A stretch of DNA of 64,000 nucleotides from contig CM046348.1 in NCBI GenBank assembly GCA_025403435.1, positions 31,960,147 to 32,024,146 on the forward strand, read 5' to 3'. Both the position numbers and the translations under genes were made by a program. Position 1 is the first letter of the stretch. Each line of letters begins with the position of its first letter. The DNA comes from Artocarpus heterophyllus (Eukaryota; Streptophyta; Magnoliopsida; Rosales; Moraceae). The notes beneath the pieces are model-generated. The model did no database searches and was not told where the DNA came from. It saw only the letters and a program-made list of their open reading frames with translations. Shown piece after piece: positions 11,866-23,533 of this stretch.

Positions 11866-12249
11866 TGATGGACCGTTTCAAGTGTTGGAACGCATTAATG
11901 ACAATGCCTACAAACTTGATTTACTAGGTGAGTATGGTGTTAGTGCTAGTTTTAATGTTTTGACTTAACTCCTTTCGATGTAGGTGACGATCTGAGGACA
12001 AATCCTTCTCAAGAGGGGGAGAATGATGCAAGCAATGGAGCTACACAAGTTAGGAGCCATGTTCGTGATCCCTTAAACCATTCAAGTGGTCCAATCATGA
12101 GATCTAAGGCCAAGCGATTCAAGGAAGCATTGAACGGGCTCATTCAACAAGTTTGCGACGTGCCACAGAAATGGAGCCTCGGCATAGGCCCAAGTCAATC
12201 GCATGAGAACCTAGTCACGATGATTAAGGTTCTAGAAGATTCACATTGA
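11866..12249 (+). pseudogene. Integrase C-terminal tail reading into the 3' LTR
   Basis: After a frameshift the tail continues with DGPFQVLERI and the DLLGEYG segment to a stop at about 11964-11966. In another frame GDDLRTNPSQ runs without interruption across the polypurine tract and LTR border (12023/12024) for about 90 codons to a TGA at 12247-12249. The LTR-encoded part contains a basic MRSKAKRFKEAL helix. No classical chromodomain was recognised. A polypeptide tail overlapping the LTR is known in the CRM lineage and in some other plant gypsy elements. The 5' LTR copy carries an earlier stop in the same frame. Confidence 0.7.
12011..12023 (+). other. Polypurine tract of the CRM-type element
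   Basis: AAGAGGGGGAGAA directly precedes the 3' LTR, as required for plus-strand DNA priming. Confidence 0.88.
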
Positions 12250-12920
12250 TGATGTGCACAATTCAAGTAAATTGTGGGGCCAATTTGTTAGATTTGTAAT
12301 TTCAGGAAGCCTTCCTATTTTGGATCAACACGTGGCGCCATGTCATCAAGTTCGAGCCTTGTCAGCAATTTATTTTTTTGATGTAACTTTCATATTTTCT
12401 TAGCTGTCAAATTCGGTTTTGTTAGGCATGAAAACAAACTTGGATACTTTCCCTTTTCTAGAATAGATTAGGCGTATTTTAAGGGATAAGATTAGCTACT
12501 TTCCTTTTGTGTTATTACAGTCAGCAAAGTCGGATTTTAGGGCTTAATTTCGCATGGGAAAGTGCCAATTAAGGGATTTTCTAAGTTAGCCTTCGCTTCG
12601 GGATTCTTTTGGGCTGAAAATTGTTCCCATAAAATTATTCACGAATTTTGTGAGGCTTTTCTTGCGTTCTTCTTGTTTTCTTAAGAAGACTCTTGAACTT
12701 ATCAAGATTAAACTTGTGGCGTTCAACAAACTAGCTTATCATCTAGAATTTTAAGTGTTCTTGGAATTCTAGGTGTGGCGTCTTCCTATCCGTGATTCTT
12801 GGTTCGTGTCTTATTAGATTACGGGTCAAGGCTCAACAAACGTGTGTCTTAAGGGATTAGGGGTTTGAATTCCAGATTTGGTGTCGGGTCTTATCGCGTT
12901 AGTCGACGGGGTTCATTTCA
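12024..12920 (+). repeat. 3' LTR of the CRM-type element
   Basis: 897 bp, TGATGCAAGC to GTTCATTTCA. It lacks about 40 bp present in the 5' copy and otherwise differs by scattered substitutions, so the insertion is not recent. Confidence 0.93.
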
Positions 12921-13205
12921 TGTGTAAATGATACACCAAAGAACATAAAGAAGTGTTGTACCAACCTCCTGACGCAAGATGAGTTCTAAGTTAAGTTATG
13001 GTCTTGGTGTTATGAAGACCCCTATGTACATTTGGTACAAACACTCGTGGGCTATGTTTGGACTTAGTGAACAATAGCTCACTTAATTATTCATGCTATA
13101 CAGAATCCAACCAAGAGGCTAGAATAGTACTAATATGGAGCTAGCAATGTTGGATGGACAAGTGCATAGATAGGGTATGGATGCCACTCAGTAAAGCTTC
13201 CACTA
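12921..13205 (+). other. Likely LTR sequence of T1 left of the matching segment
   Basis: GC content is higher than in its surroundings, with TGTTTGGACTTAGTGAACA-type strings that suggest a Del/Tekay LTR. It was contiguous with the DNA left of 5878 before the CRM-type element inserted. I found no counterpart in the T1 3' LTR. Confidence 0.35.
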
Positions 13206-13475
13206 TACATATATATATTTTTGGAAATGATGAATATGTACTATTGGAAAAAAAAGTATAGCAGACAAGTTATGTTATAAAATACTAATTAAGTAAATGT
13301 AAAGTAACTTTTTGTAAATGATTACGACGAGTAAATAGATTGTACTATTTTTAAACTTTGTTTATATTTAAAATTTTTGTTAAAAAAATATGTATGTGTT
13401 TTTTAAAGCTTAAAACAAAAATTTGAAATAAGTAAAAGAATACTTAGTTACAATCTGAAAAGACAGATCGTGATA
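13206..13475 (+). repeat. 3' end of T1 5' LTR, direct repeat of 33848-34111
   Basis: The two copies share TATTTTTGGAAATGATGAA, CAGACAAGTTATGTTAT and CTTAAAACAAAAATTTGAAA in the same order, then end just before the PBS here and just before unrelated DNA at 34112. That is the signature of the right ends of two LTRs. Confidence 0.75.
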
Positions 13476-13477
13476 TT

Positions 13478-13489
13478 TGGTATTAGAGC
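13478..13489 (+). other. Primer-binding site of T1
   Basis: TGGTATTAGAGC, one mismatch from the initiator Met-tRNA type TGGTATCAGAGC, two bases after the LTR end. Confidence 0.75.
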
Positions 13490-14380
13490 AGACATCCTGC
13501 CATCCTACTACACATTGCCAAACATTGTATAGCCACAACTCATGTAAGATAGCTTAATTTTCTAAGAGTTGCACTAGGAAGTATTCTTTTCTAAGAAATT
13601 GTAATGTTAAAATGATTCGACTATAGTTAATTGTGGCTCCACCCAACGACCATTGTTATGATGCTAATAGGAGGACTAGTGTGGCATTCCAAGACACGAT
13701 GCCGCCTTGCTTTGACAGGAGTAGATAGCCAATGATGCTTACTAAGTGGCTTAATGTAATAGAGGTTACATTTGAATCTTGTCATGTGCCACCGCATCTC
13801 CAGGTTTTATTGGCATCACAAAGGCTCTAAGGGGGGGCACTAGATTAGCAGTTAGGATTAGGGCCCGATGGACAACATCGAGATTGGCAAGGGTTCTAGA
13901 ATCAAATCTCTATGGAATTTACACCACTACTTGCAAACCATGCTCTGATAATGATTGATCCGTTTATATGGAGGACTGGCAATGTCAGTATTACAACCAT
14001 CTACAAGCCATATGGGATGAATACCCAGGGGAGTCATTGAAGTATTATATCACAAGGTTCCACTATACAATGCTATTGGAGTACTGCCATGAAGGCCTAT
14101 ACATCAAGTATGTGACCTCTTATGGAGTGGCGTTCCTAATGAGATTTAAACGTTGGTCTATATCCACGTGATTTTCCTAACTTGGAGGATTTCATAGCAA
14201 AGTTGTATCACACTAAAGAATAGTTATTAGCACCGATTAATGACTACCTTATAGACCCAAAAGAGGATGATGATAACCAGGTAGTGCTTAAGTACATTCC
14301 TAGACCACCTAAGCCTATCTATGCCAATGACGATCTGTCCACTGACTCCAGCGAGGAAGAGGAAGAAGACCACCCAAAAG

Positions 14381-16279
14381 TGTTGGAAAAATAGTACGCA
14401 GTGGAATTTTAAAATTTTATATCAGAGTATTTTCTAAAACACAAGTTTGACATGCTATATGCATAAATTAACCAGATCTTACTAACCTTTGTGTGCTGAA
14501 GAACCCTCGTAAAACGTGAAGAGAAGTAACGTTCCAGAAGAGCCTCAACCAACTGGTCTTCTTTGCTATTCTCTATCCACGACAGAAGTGAGTGTGGGCT
14601 CACACGTATAGCTCTTCCACCAGGTGACTTTCCTTCCAACCAATCAAGAGAACCCAAAGTAAATGTTCATAATTTATGAACAAAAGCTCTCAAGGAGTTT
14701 TTAGATTCTCACCAGCAGAGTATCACTCTTAATCTCTCAATTGATCTGAGTAACTCTTAAGACTTACTCCCTATTTATAGAGGTTGGTCCTAGGGTCAGT
14801 CCTTATCAGATTAGGTCTCAAAAATTCGAACAAGAATCAAAATCAGAACAATATCTGATAAGATCTGCGTAAAAATACGTGATCTTATCCTTCGCTCATC
14901 GGTAGGCCGATCAAGATGATCGGTAGGCCGAACAGCCCCATCGGCAGGCTGAACAGGTAGATTGATAGGCCAAACTGCCGAATAAATATCTCTGCAAATC
15001 TTTTATTTTTCACTCGAGATTCTATAGGATAAAGTCTCAGTTTTAATTCAAATAACTCAATAGAGAAGTTATCCAATCAAAACAACTTTATCTAGATAAT
15101 CTCTAAGAAAATAACTAAATTTCTAATAATTCTACAAGTTTATCTTGATCTAATTCATCCAAAATTAAATCAACCGATAAACAGACAAGAATTATCCGAT
15201 CCCAATAATTCAACAAGTTTATCTTGAATCAATTTTATCACAAAATTAATTCAACTGATAAACAGACATGAATTATCTGATAATTATGAAACCAAATATC
15301 CCAGATATACATTTCATAATTATCAACTCGAACGCTACTCTACTAAAAGCTTAGAGCTACACTCTCGAACTACATAGAATCATGAAGATCATATAACTAA
15401 GTCTTCATGACATATCATAATGTATCGTATCCCTATATGATTATCCATAATCGGCTAAAGGACAAGTTCTGTCTTACCTTTTCGATTATTTTTATCTTAC
15501 ATTCTATTATCTCACCATCGAAAAACTTTCCATCCAAAGACAGTATACCATTTGATTACACCTATGTATCCAAATGGTTGAGCACTCCAGTTTTTCAATT
15601 ACAGGATAACGCATATAAGAGGATATCACTACTCCTAAAGAGAAGTTATGGATTCCATATCTATGAATAACAAGTCTACGCTATCAAGAGTCATGCCTCC
15701 AACGTACCGGCATGCATACCACTCTTAAGATGTGGGTGTTACCCTTTGGTACATCAAAAGACACAAGTCAAGACAACGGGCCCACTATTCATCTCAAGAT
15801 TAAGATACAATACAAATAATTGTCTAAAGTGAATCGATTTGTCGAGATAGAATTATTAATCCAAATCAATTCACTTTATGTCATGATCCAACACATCGTC
15901 ACCTATAACAATATGCCAATGTTTCTATTCACAGAGTCCACCTCTGCTGGTCAAGACAAACCATCTCCCAATAGGGATATAGACTACATAACAATCTTTA
16001 CATGAATAAAGCACCTAACTTTATTCTCTCGATTGCGGATCTTATGATTTAGACCATCACCTTAAGAATCATGTCTTTGGCATAATCTGTCCATCATATG
16101 CCCAATTCTAAAGGTTTAGACCGATAGTTTCAGACTATTGTTTGCTTAACATACATTCAACAAATATGTACATAAAGAGGACAAGATTTGGTATATAAAC
16201 AATGAATAAATTCTTTATTGATAAAAATGTCTCCCAAAACTTATTACGTTTTTACTCCTTAGGGCATACATGTCTAACA
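14381..16279 (-). mobile_element. Solo LTR of the copia family (minus orientation)
   Basis: 1899 bp matching the LTRs of C1 and C2 in reverse: it begins TGTTGGAAAAATAG and ends ACATGTCTAACA. Perfect flanking AAAAG (14376-14380 and 16280-16284) marks the target duplication. No internal region is present, so LTR-LTR recombination removed it. Confidence 0.95.
14897..14985. repeat. CGGCAGGCCG motif cluster in the solo copia LTR
   Basis: About five copies of the TCGGYAGGCCGA-type motif, including ATCGGTAGGCCGAT at 14898-14911 with perfect 5-bp arms. Confidence 0.9.
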
Positions 16280-16325
16280 AAAAGATCCAGTAAATAATGA
16301 CATGTTAGATGTTTACTCTAACTAG

Positions 16326-16726
16326 GAAGGGAAGACCCTTTTTGGATGATCTTTTGCTTTAAGTTGTATATAACTATGTGGCTAGCAAATTTTTTATCCT
16401 TTTGACCATGTGTATGTGTACCCTCAATAAACAACATCACTTGATAGTGATGTAGAGATTGGTAAAGATGACTGCTATTGGATATGAGATAAAGGTTCAT
16501 GTATGTATGTATATTGAACATATATGCTAAGTTAGCTATGCCATATGTGTTTTGTTAATAAAGTATGTATACAAGAACAAAATATGTAATGAAATGATGT
16601 AATGTTTATATCTACGTTTATGTTCTAATGTAGTCATATATTTCCAATGAAATTCTAATAAGTTTTATAAAGTGAATGGTTAATATAATTTTAACGTTCT
16701 ACGATAGGAAACTTTAATTGACCACA
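16326..16726 (+). other. Non-coding spacer before T1 gag
   Basis: Starts with a purine-rich GGAAGGGAAGACC, then AT-rich sequence with stops. I see no LTR end or PBS here, which argues against a second 5' LTR in front of the gag at 16727. Confidence 0.45.
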
Positions 16727-17895
16727 ATGGCCGAAGTACCTAGAGGTCCCTTAAATCTTGATTTAGTGACTTTAATCATTAAGTTTGAAGATAAGCTTTG
16801 AGTTCAAGAGCAAGAAATGCAAGGACTTTGTGAGTAGCTAGCTCATCAGAATCTCGCACCACTAGTACGAGAAGACCCACCACCACTACCTTTGCCAACA
16901 CCTCCAGTAGATCCGACTACATCTGTGGCTCCAATAACGGACTTTTATTAAAAAAAAATCTAATGCATGAAAGCCCCAAAATCTACTGACTATCTTGAAG
17001 TTGATGATTGGTTTACTAGTATTGAAAGAGTATTAAAGTTTATAGGACTTAATGACCAAGAAAAAGTGTTATGTACATCCTTCTCCCTCAGCAAAAATGC
17101 AAGAAGGTAGTGGGAGTTAGTTGAACTAAAAAATGTGGATGAAATGACCTGGTCTAACTTTGTGAAATAATTTAAGGAAGCTTATTTTAATGTGGATACT
17201 ATGGAAACTCAGCAAGAAGAATTTAACAATTTTTGGCAAAGCAACTTGTCTGCCACTGATGCTAGAAAAAGAATTATTTAGTTGGCAATCCTTTGTCCTA
17301 AACTAGTATCCCACTGATAAAGAAAGGATAAAGAGGCTAATGACAATGTTCCGCATGGACATCGCACTAATTGTGGACAGTAGAGGTTTGGCACCGAGGT
17401 CTACTAAGGACTGTATTTAACAGGCAACTTAAGTTGAGATTAGAATCACCCATGACAAAGCTGAAAGACATAGATTTTTAAGGCTCAAGGGGAAGAAAGA
17501 GATTTGGCAAAGCAAAGCCCAATCCCTTAGTCTAAGGGATAAGGGAGTAACACAGAGCAAAGTCAGAATCACAGTAACCAGCTTGGTCACATCCGTAGTA
17601 ATGTTAGTAACAATAGCAAGAGAAAATGGAATTCTAGTAATCGAGTCAGTCAGAGAAGTCAACTTTAGAAAGATAAATGATGGAGGCAATGGTAAACCGG
17701 TGTGGGCTCAATGTGAAAAAAGGCATGTGGAAGAGTGCAAAGCTGGCACTAATAAATGCTTCATTTGTGGCAAGGAGGGGCATTATGACAGGAATTGTTT
17801 TTCCAACATTCAGAACTAGTCCAACTAGAACCAACTCAACTAGACTCAACTCTAGTAGAGTCAACAAAGATCCCAAGGACCTCAACTCCACATAA
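16727..17895 (+). pseudogene. gag: gag of Tekay-type element T1
   Basis: ATG at 16727-16729 (MAEVPRGP-like start). The capsid region reads LEVDDWFTSIERVLKF near 16990 and DEMTWSNFVK near 17140, the typical Tekay gag signature. Stops interrupt it near 16800, 17108 and 17167, and several frameshifts follow. A zinc knuckle C-x2-C-x4-H-x4-C (KCFICGKEGHYDRNC) lies at about 17756-17800, preceded by a second Cys-rich segment. Protease follows. Confidence 0.75.
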
Positions 17896-19830
17896 TTTAG
17901 TCCTAGATTAAAAGGACCAAGTATTGGTTAGGGGCGCCTGGAAGCACCAGAACCAAGTGCATGAATCTATACCTACAACAAAAATGAAGCTGATTTGGTC
18001 ACAGGTCAGCTCTCTGTAGCTAAAACTGATACTTATTTTTTATTTGACTCTAGAGCTACATATTCATTTGTATCATTTAAATTTGCAAAATGCATAGGAT
18101 TTGAAAAGGATAGGATATAGCAAAATTTTAGAACCACACTTTCCTCTAGTGAAGTATTGAATTCTGATCATTGGTTACATCATGTACCAATCATCATCAA
18201 TGATAAAGAGTTGTTTATCGATTTAATAATAATCAAATTCAAGACTATGATGTGATTTTGAGAATGGATTTGTTGGGAAAGTACAATGCCAAAATCAATT
18301 GCCAACATCACATGGTCATTTTTTGACCCACCAAGGACAAGTTTGTCTATACTAGGGAACCCTAAGAGTGCCAAAAATGTTAATATCTGCTTTAAAAGCA
18401 AAGAAATTGTTAGGCATTGGATGTATGGGTTATCTAGTGAATTTAGTAAGCAATGATCAGAAAGATTAGTTAGGACCTAAAGGTATCCAAGTTGTAAAGG
18501 AATTTATTGACATATTCCCAGATGAGTTACCCAGATTACCTCAGGAATGAGAAATCTCATTTGAGATTGAGTTAATGTCTAGCAGTGCACCGATCTCGAA
18601 GGCGCCCTATCGTAAGGCTCTACCCAAACTTAAGGAGCTTTAGGCCTAGCTTTAAGTACTTTTAGACAAACGATTCATATGACCAAGCTATTCACCTTGG
18701 GGAGCACCTGTGCTATTCATCAAAAAGAAAAATAGAAGTTTGTGATATGTATAGACTATCATGAGCTAAACAAAGTTACAATTAAAAATAGGTATCCTCT
18801 TCCTAGAATCAACAATCTATTTGGTAGACTGAAGGGGAGCAGTCACATTTTTAAAAATCGATTTGTGCTTCGGATATCATTAACTCTGAGTCAAGGAGGG
18901 AGATGTTCCAAAGATAGTGTTCTGAACATGTTACGGACACTACAAATTTTTCCTAATGCTGTTTGGGTTGACTAAGGCTACAATAGCATTTATGGACTTA
19001 GTGAACCAAGTCTTCAAGGATTATTTGGACAAATTCATCATTGTTTTCATAGAGATATTCTGATTTACTTGAGGATTCTAGAAGAGCATAAAAAGCATTT
19101 GAGAATAGCACTTTAGCTGCTAAGGTTGCATCAGCTATATGCCAAATTCTCAAATTATGAATTTTTGCTAAAAAAAAGTTCCATCTCTTAGGACATATAG
19201 TATCACAAGATGGTGTCTCAGTTGATCCCACTAAAATTGAAGCCGTGAACAAGTGGTCAGCACCAAAGAGTGTTATGGAGATTAGGAGTATTCTTGAGTT
19301 AGTAGGCTACTAACGATGTTTGTTGAAGGATTTTTCGTACTTGTAGAACGATTTGCAATCCTTACCTGAAAGGGGAAGAAGTGTGAATGGACTGTAGAGG
19401 CTTACAAGTGCACCAATGCTAACCATACTAGTTCAAATTTTGAAAAATTTGCAATCCATAGTGATGCATTATAGACAGACCTAGGAGCAGTATTAATGTA
19501 AGATGGAAAAGTAGTCATGCATACATCATGCCAACTAAAAGATCATGAAAGAAATTATCCAACCCATGATTTGGTGCTTGTAGTAGTAGTCGTTGCATTA
19601 AAAATCTAGTGTCACTACTTGTATGGGGCCAAATGCGAAATCTTCACTAACCGTCAGAGTCTCAAATATATTTTCTCTAGAAGGAACTTAACATGAGGTT
19701 ATGAACATGGTTTGAGCTAGTCAAAGATTGATTATGAAATTTTTGTATCATCCTGGGAAAGCGAATCGGGTTGCAGATGCTCTTAGCCAGAAGGCTATAT
19801 CTACCTTTCTAATTGTATGACCAATGCCAA
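17896..19830 (+). pseudogene. pol: Protease, reverse transcriptase and RNase H of T1
   Basis: Protease: the active site reads FDSRATYSFV near 18044, where the Gly of D-S/T-G is Arg. [15 protein letters not shown] near 18690, [13 protein letters not shown] near 18750 and [10 protein letters not shown] near 18792 are recognisable, but the catalytic FIDD box is FIEI followed by a stop (about 19048-19062). RNase H: SDAL near 19460, then KDHERNYPTHDLVL near 19540 and ADALS near 19778. Stops and frameshifts are frequent in all three, making this the most decayed pol in the window. Confidence 0.75.
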
Positions 19831-21331
19831 ATTCTCTATGAGAAGATCTTGAGAAAGCAGGGATTGAATTGATCACTGGAGCAATAGCTAATTAGTCTCT
19901 TCAACCAACCCTTCTTAAGAACATGAGAGAATGACAAGAAGCAGATCCTTCATTACTCAAGATAAAAAATGAGGTCATAAGAAATAAGATTTAGTGTCTC
20001 AAAAGAAGGCATTCTTTACTTCAAAGGAAGGGTATGTATTCCTAATGAGGAGGATTTAAGGAGACAAATACTAGAAGAAGCATATAAGGCACCATATCCT
20101 ATTCATCTGGGAGCCACCAAGATGTATCAAGATCTAAGAGAAAATTTTGGTGGCATAAAATGAAGAATGATGTTGCTTGGCTTGTTAGCAGGTGTCAAAC
20201 ATGTCAAAAAGTGAAAGCTGAACACCAACATCCTTCAAGAGAGATACAAAAGATTGTAATACCAAAATGAAAGTAGGATCAGATTACTATGGATCTTGTG
20301 GTTGGGTTACGTAAAAATATAGGAGGACATGACACCATATGGGTAATTGCAGATAGATTAACCAAATCTACACATTTCTGCCTATTAAGCTTAATAATAC
20401 TGTAGAGGAGCTAACTAAACTATATGTTGCTCAAATAGTTAGATATCATGGAGTGCCAAAATCCATTATATCTAGTCATGATAGTCAATTCACTTTCAAA
20501 TTTTAGAGGAGTGTTCATCAAGCAATGGGTGCAAAGCTAATTTTTAGCATGACATTTCATTCCTAGACTGACGGTCAGTCTGAAAGGACTATTCAGACTT
20601 TAGAAGATATGCTAAGAACATGTCCACTAGATTTCGAGGGAGGATGAGACAAAAACCTTCCATTGATAGAATTTACATATAATATTAGCTACTATGCTTT
20701 TATTAGTATGGCTCCATATAAAGGCCTCTATGGAAGGATGTGCAGATCTCCACTCCATTGGTATGAAACCAAAGAAAAGGTGTTATCAACAATGGATCTT
20801 GCCTAGAAAATGAAGAAAAATATGAAGTTGATCCGACAATGGATGGAAACTATTCACGGTCATCAGATTTGGAAAAGTTATGCTAATAAATGACAGAGAC
20901 CTCTAGAATTCCTTGTAGGGGATTCGGATTTTCTCAAGATAGCACCAATAAAGAGAATAATGAGATCTGGGAAAAAGAAAAAATTAAGTCCAAGATACAT
21001 TCGACCATTTGAGATCCTAAAAAAAAAAGGCAATGTTACTTATAAGCTAGCCCTACTACCTGTACTGCCATCTATACACAATGTATTTCTTGTGTCTATG
21101 CTAAAGAAATATATGCCAGATCCATCGCATGTGCTCCAATATGAGCTGATTAAAGTTCAAGAGGGCCTCTCCTACAAGAAGAAACCGGTCCAAATTCTGG
21201 CTCGAGAAAAGAAAGAATTGAGGAATAAGAAGATAGCACTCATCATGGTCTTATGGCATAATTAGCAAGTGGATGACGAAACTTGGGAAAAGGATGACAA
21301 AATGAAAAATAACTACTCAGAGTTACTATAA
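19831..21331 (+). pseudogene. int: Integrase with chromodomain of T1
   Basis: The integrase zinc region is visible at 20080-20210 (YPIHLGATKMYQDL, then CQTCQKVK). The core follows with DLVVGLR and WVIADRLTKS near 20300-20370 and a TDGQSERTIQT-type catalytic Glu segment near 20575. The last long open part (20960-21265) contains LSPRYIRPFEIL and SIHNVFLVSMLKKYMPDP, then a chromodomain (PVQILAREKKELRNKKI, VLWHN, stop, QVDDETWEKDD) ending at TAA 21329-21331. The chromodomain, which reads methylated histone tails in chromoviruses, places T1 in the Tekay/Del clade. Confidence 0.85.
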
Positions 21332-21364
21332 TTTTCAAGGAAATTTTTTTTAAGTGGTTTAGAT

Positions 21365-23533
21365 TGTAATGTCCAATAAAATTCATTTACTTAAATCTAG
21401 AATTTACTTGGATTTACATAATAAATTTTCTTTAATGAATAGTACTTTGTAAAATTATGATAAAATGAAATGTTTATAGATTATATTGATGTGAATTATG
21501 TCTGTAAAATTCTAGGCAGTAGGGAGTATTTTTAATATGTAGATTTTGTGAGTATAATCATTCAAAAATTTGTAAAATACACTCAAGATGGAATTTATGT
21601 TAGAATAATTATAAACTTTGTGCTATAAATTAGTAAGGAGAAATAAATGTTAATTAAAGTAAATAATCATGCCATAGTCCAAGTAGTATAAAAATAGATA
21701 GTTACCAATTAGAAAAATTGGTTAAAGATTATGTGTCTATAATTCACCAGTTGATGAATATAGTGTAAAAAGAGACACAATGGCAAAAGAGTACACAATA
21801 CAATAAGATGGTACTCATAAAGTACAAACGTAAATATAAGAAGTACGATGATAAGGCATGATCAATATGGAAGAAGGGGAGTAAGTGTAATTTTAGACTG
21901 TTAAAGACAATATCTATAAAATTTCTACATTGACGGTATTGGAAAAATGTAGTCTAGTGTAAATTTGTATTATGTAAAATTGTTGTGGGACCTACTTACT
22001 TTAAAATAAGAGGTTGAAATTTTGCCGCCAGCCTATGGAGACATACGGTAGCTATGGGTGGAGGAGACAAAAGATTTTAATTCAATTTTTGCCCCAAAAG
22101 TAAAGAAAATTGCAAAAACAAAGTCCAAAAATTGAAAGCTTTTAAAAAGAAAAAGGTAGTCAAAGGTTGAAAAAAAAATCTTTCTTTCCCTAACTCACCC
22201 AAAGCTCCTAACCTCTTGTTCCCAAAATTTTCTTTCAAATTTCATCAAAGAATCAGCCTCCAAAAAGTTCAAGAACAAAAACAAGTTTTTATCCAATGTA
22301 AAATCCAAACTTTTATTTTTTTTCTTTGAGCTTTTATTTATTGGTATTTGGAAAAGGATTTGATGAGAAAATTTTCATGGTTTATGTCAAGAGAAAATGC
22401 CAAGAACAAGTGTAGATGGAGGACCACAAAATCACAAAGGACAACCTTGGGCCTAAACTAAGCCTAGGAAATTATATTTTTTTCTAGGTATTTTTTGTTA
22501 TGTAAAAACCTTAAATGAACTATGACATGCTTTAGGGGTATTACAACATGTTTATGTGACTTGTTTCATGTTATGTGGTATGTATTGTTGTGAGAAACTT
22601 AAGGCCCTAAGTTTGAAATTTAACACAAAAAGTAATTTTTAGTATTTTAATAAAATCTAGGGTTTTGATGGGTTTTAGGGTCATTGAGTTTCTTTGAAAA
22701 TATGTTGGTTTTGCTCAACACTATGGAAGTAACAATTTTGATGAACAAAAGTTTGAAAAATTCATTAAGGGTAAAATTATAAATTTTTTATTTTAGGTAT
22801 AAATTTAAAAAATGACCTAAAACACTATTGTTTAATCCAAATTTCAAAAAATTTAAGATATGGAAGTTATAGAACTCATCAAAATGATTAAACATAGTGG
22901 CCGGTTCATGAAAATTCAGCTCAATTCATGAGTTATAAATTTTGGAATTTTTAGCCCTAAAATTTTCAATTTTTAAAAAAAGAAAGAAGAGAAGAAAAGT
23001 TTTTAATTAAAGGTATTGGATTTTGGAACTTTGGAGAGTTTATACCTATTTAGAAAAAAAAAATTGAATCCAATGATATAATATGGTTAATTTTGAAAAT
23101 AGGAGCAAAATTGTAAAATTTTCACCAAATAGGATAAAATTGCAAAGTTTGGTAAGAATGGGTTTTCACTACAAAACAAGTTTCGGCACCTCAAACTCAT
23201 TGTCACTATTTTTTAAAAAAAACAACAAAATGTAAGTTTTAAATGACAAATGTAAGCTCAAATAGTTTTTAAAACCCATTAAAGGCAAAAATGTCATTTT
23301 TGCAACAACGGCCGAAAAGATCCTGAAGCACTCAAATAAATAAGGCCCATAGTGGAAAATTTTGCCCTAGCTCCAAGGGTGATGAGAAATCATATGTAGA
23401 CACTTAAATAAGTTCCTTTATGCCCAAGTTTTTAAAACACCTACTAATAACCAAAGTTGATAGTTGGTGTTTATGTTTAGCTATCGATTAGAGGGTGAAT
23501 ATTCATTAAGATCGCTTATAACAGACAAGTTAT
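21365..23533 (+). repeat. 3' LTR of T1, left part
   Basis: Begins TGTAATGTCC shortly after the pol stop. It contains a pyrimidine-rich 5'-UTR-like block (22170-22270) as in Tekay LTRs. The LTR is interrupted at 23533 by C1 and resumes at 33848, for a total of about 2.4 kb. The exact start is inferred from the TG and the distance to pol. Confidence 0.6.

Larger units (their letters stand above)
5878..12920 (+). mobile_element. Complete but dead CRM/Reina-type Ty3/gypsy retrotransposon
   Basis: Two LTRs with TG...CA ends (5878-6815 and 12024-12920) bracket a PBS, gag, protease, reverse transcriptase, RNase H, integrase and a polypurine tract, in Ty3/gypsy order. The flanking pentamers TGGGT (5873-5877) and TGTGT (12921-12925) are a target duplication with one mismatch. 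Pol residues such as DGGSCTN, LLGRPWQF and the HLKG segment of RNase H resemble the CRM/Reina branch of chromoviruses. Stops and frameshifts occur in every module, so it cannot move by itself. Confidence 0.93.
13633..16325 (+). pseudogene. Extra gag-like frame of T1, split by a solo LTR
   Basis: The frame opens at GTG (13633; the usual ATG may have mutated) with MAPPND-like residues, a PMMLTKWLNVIE segment typical of the start of plant retrotransposon gag domains, and later GESLKYYITRFHY. In-frame stops occur at 13726 and 13828, with frameshifts between 13830 and 14170. The tail (DFPNLEDFIAKLYH, then an acidic SSEEEEED run) continues in frame across the copia LTR if one AAAAG copy is removed, and ends at TAG 16323-16325. 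There is no zinc knuckle. It precedes a separate canonical gag at 16727, so it is either an additional upstream reading frame of T1 or the remains of a second, gag-only element. Confidence 0.55.

Noticed and set aside
18742..18975. Open frame that could be taken as an independent RT gene
   Set aside because: It is a fragment of the T1 pol, contiguous with decayed RT on both sides.
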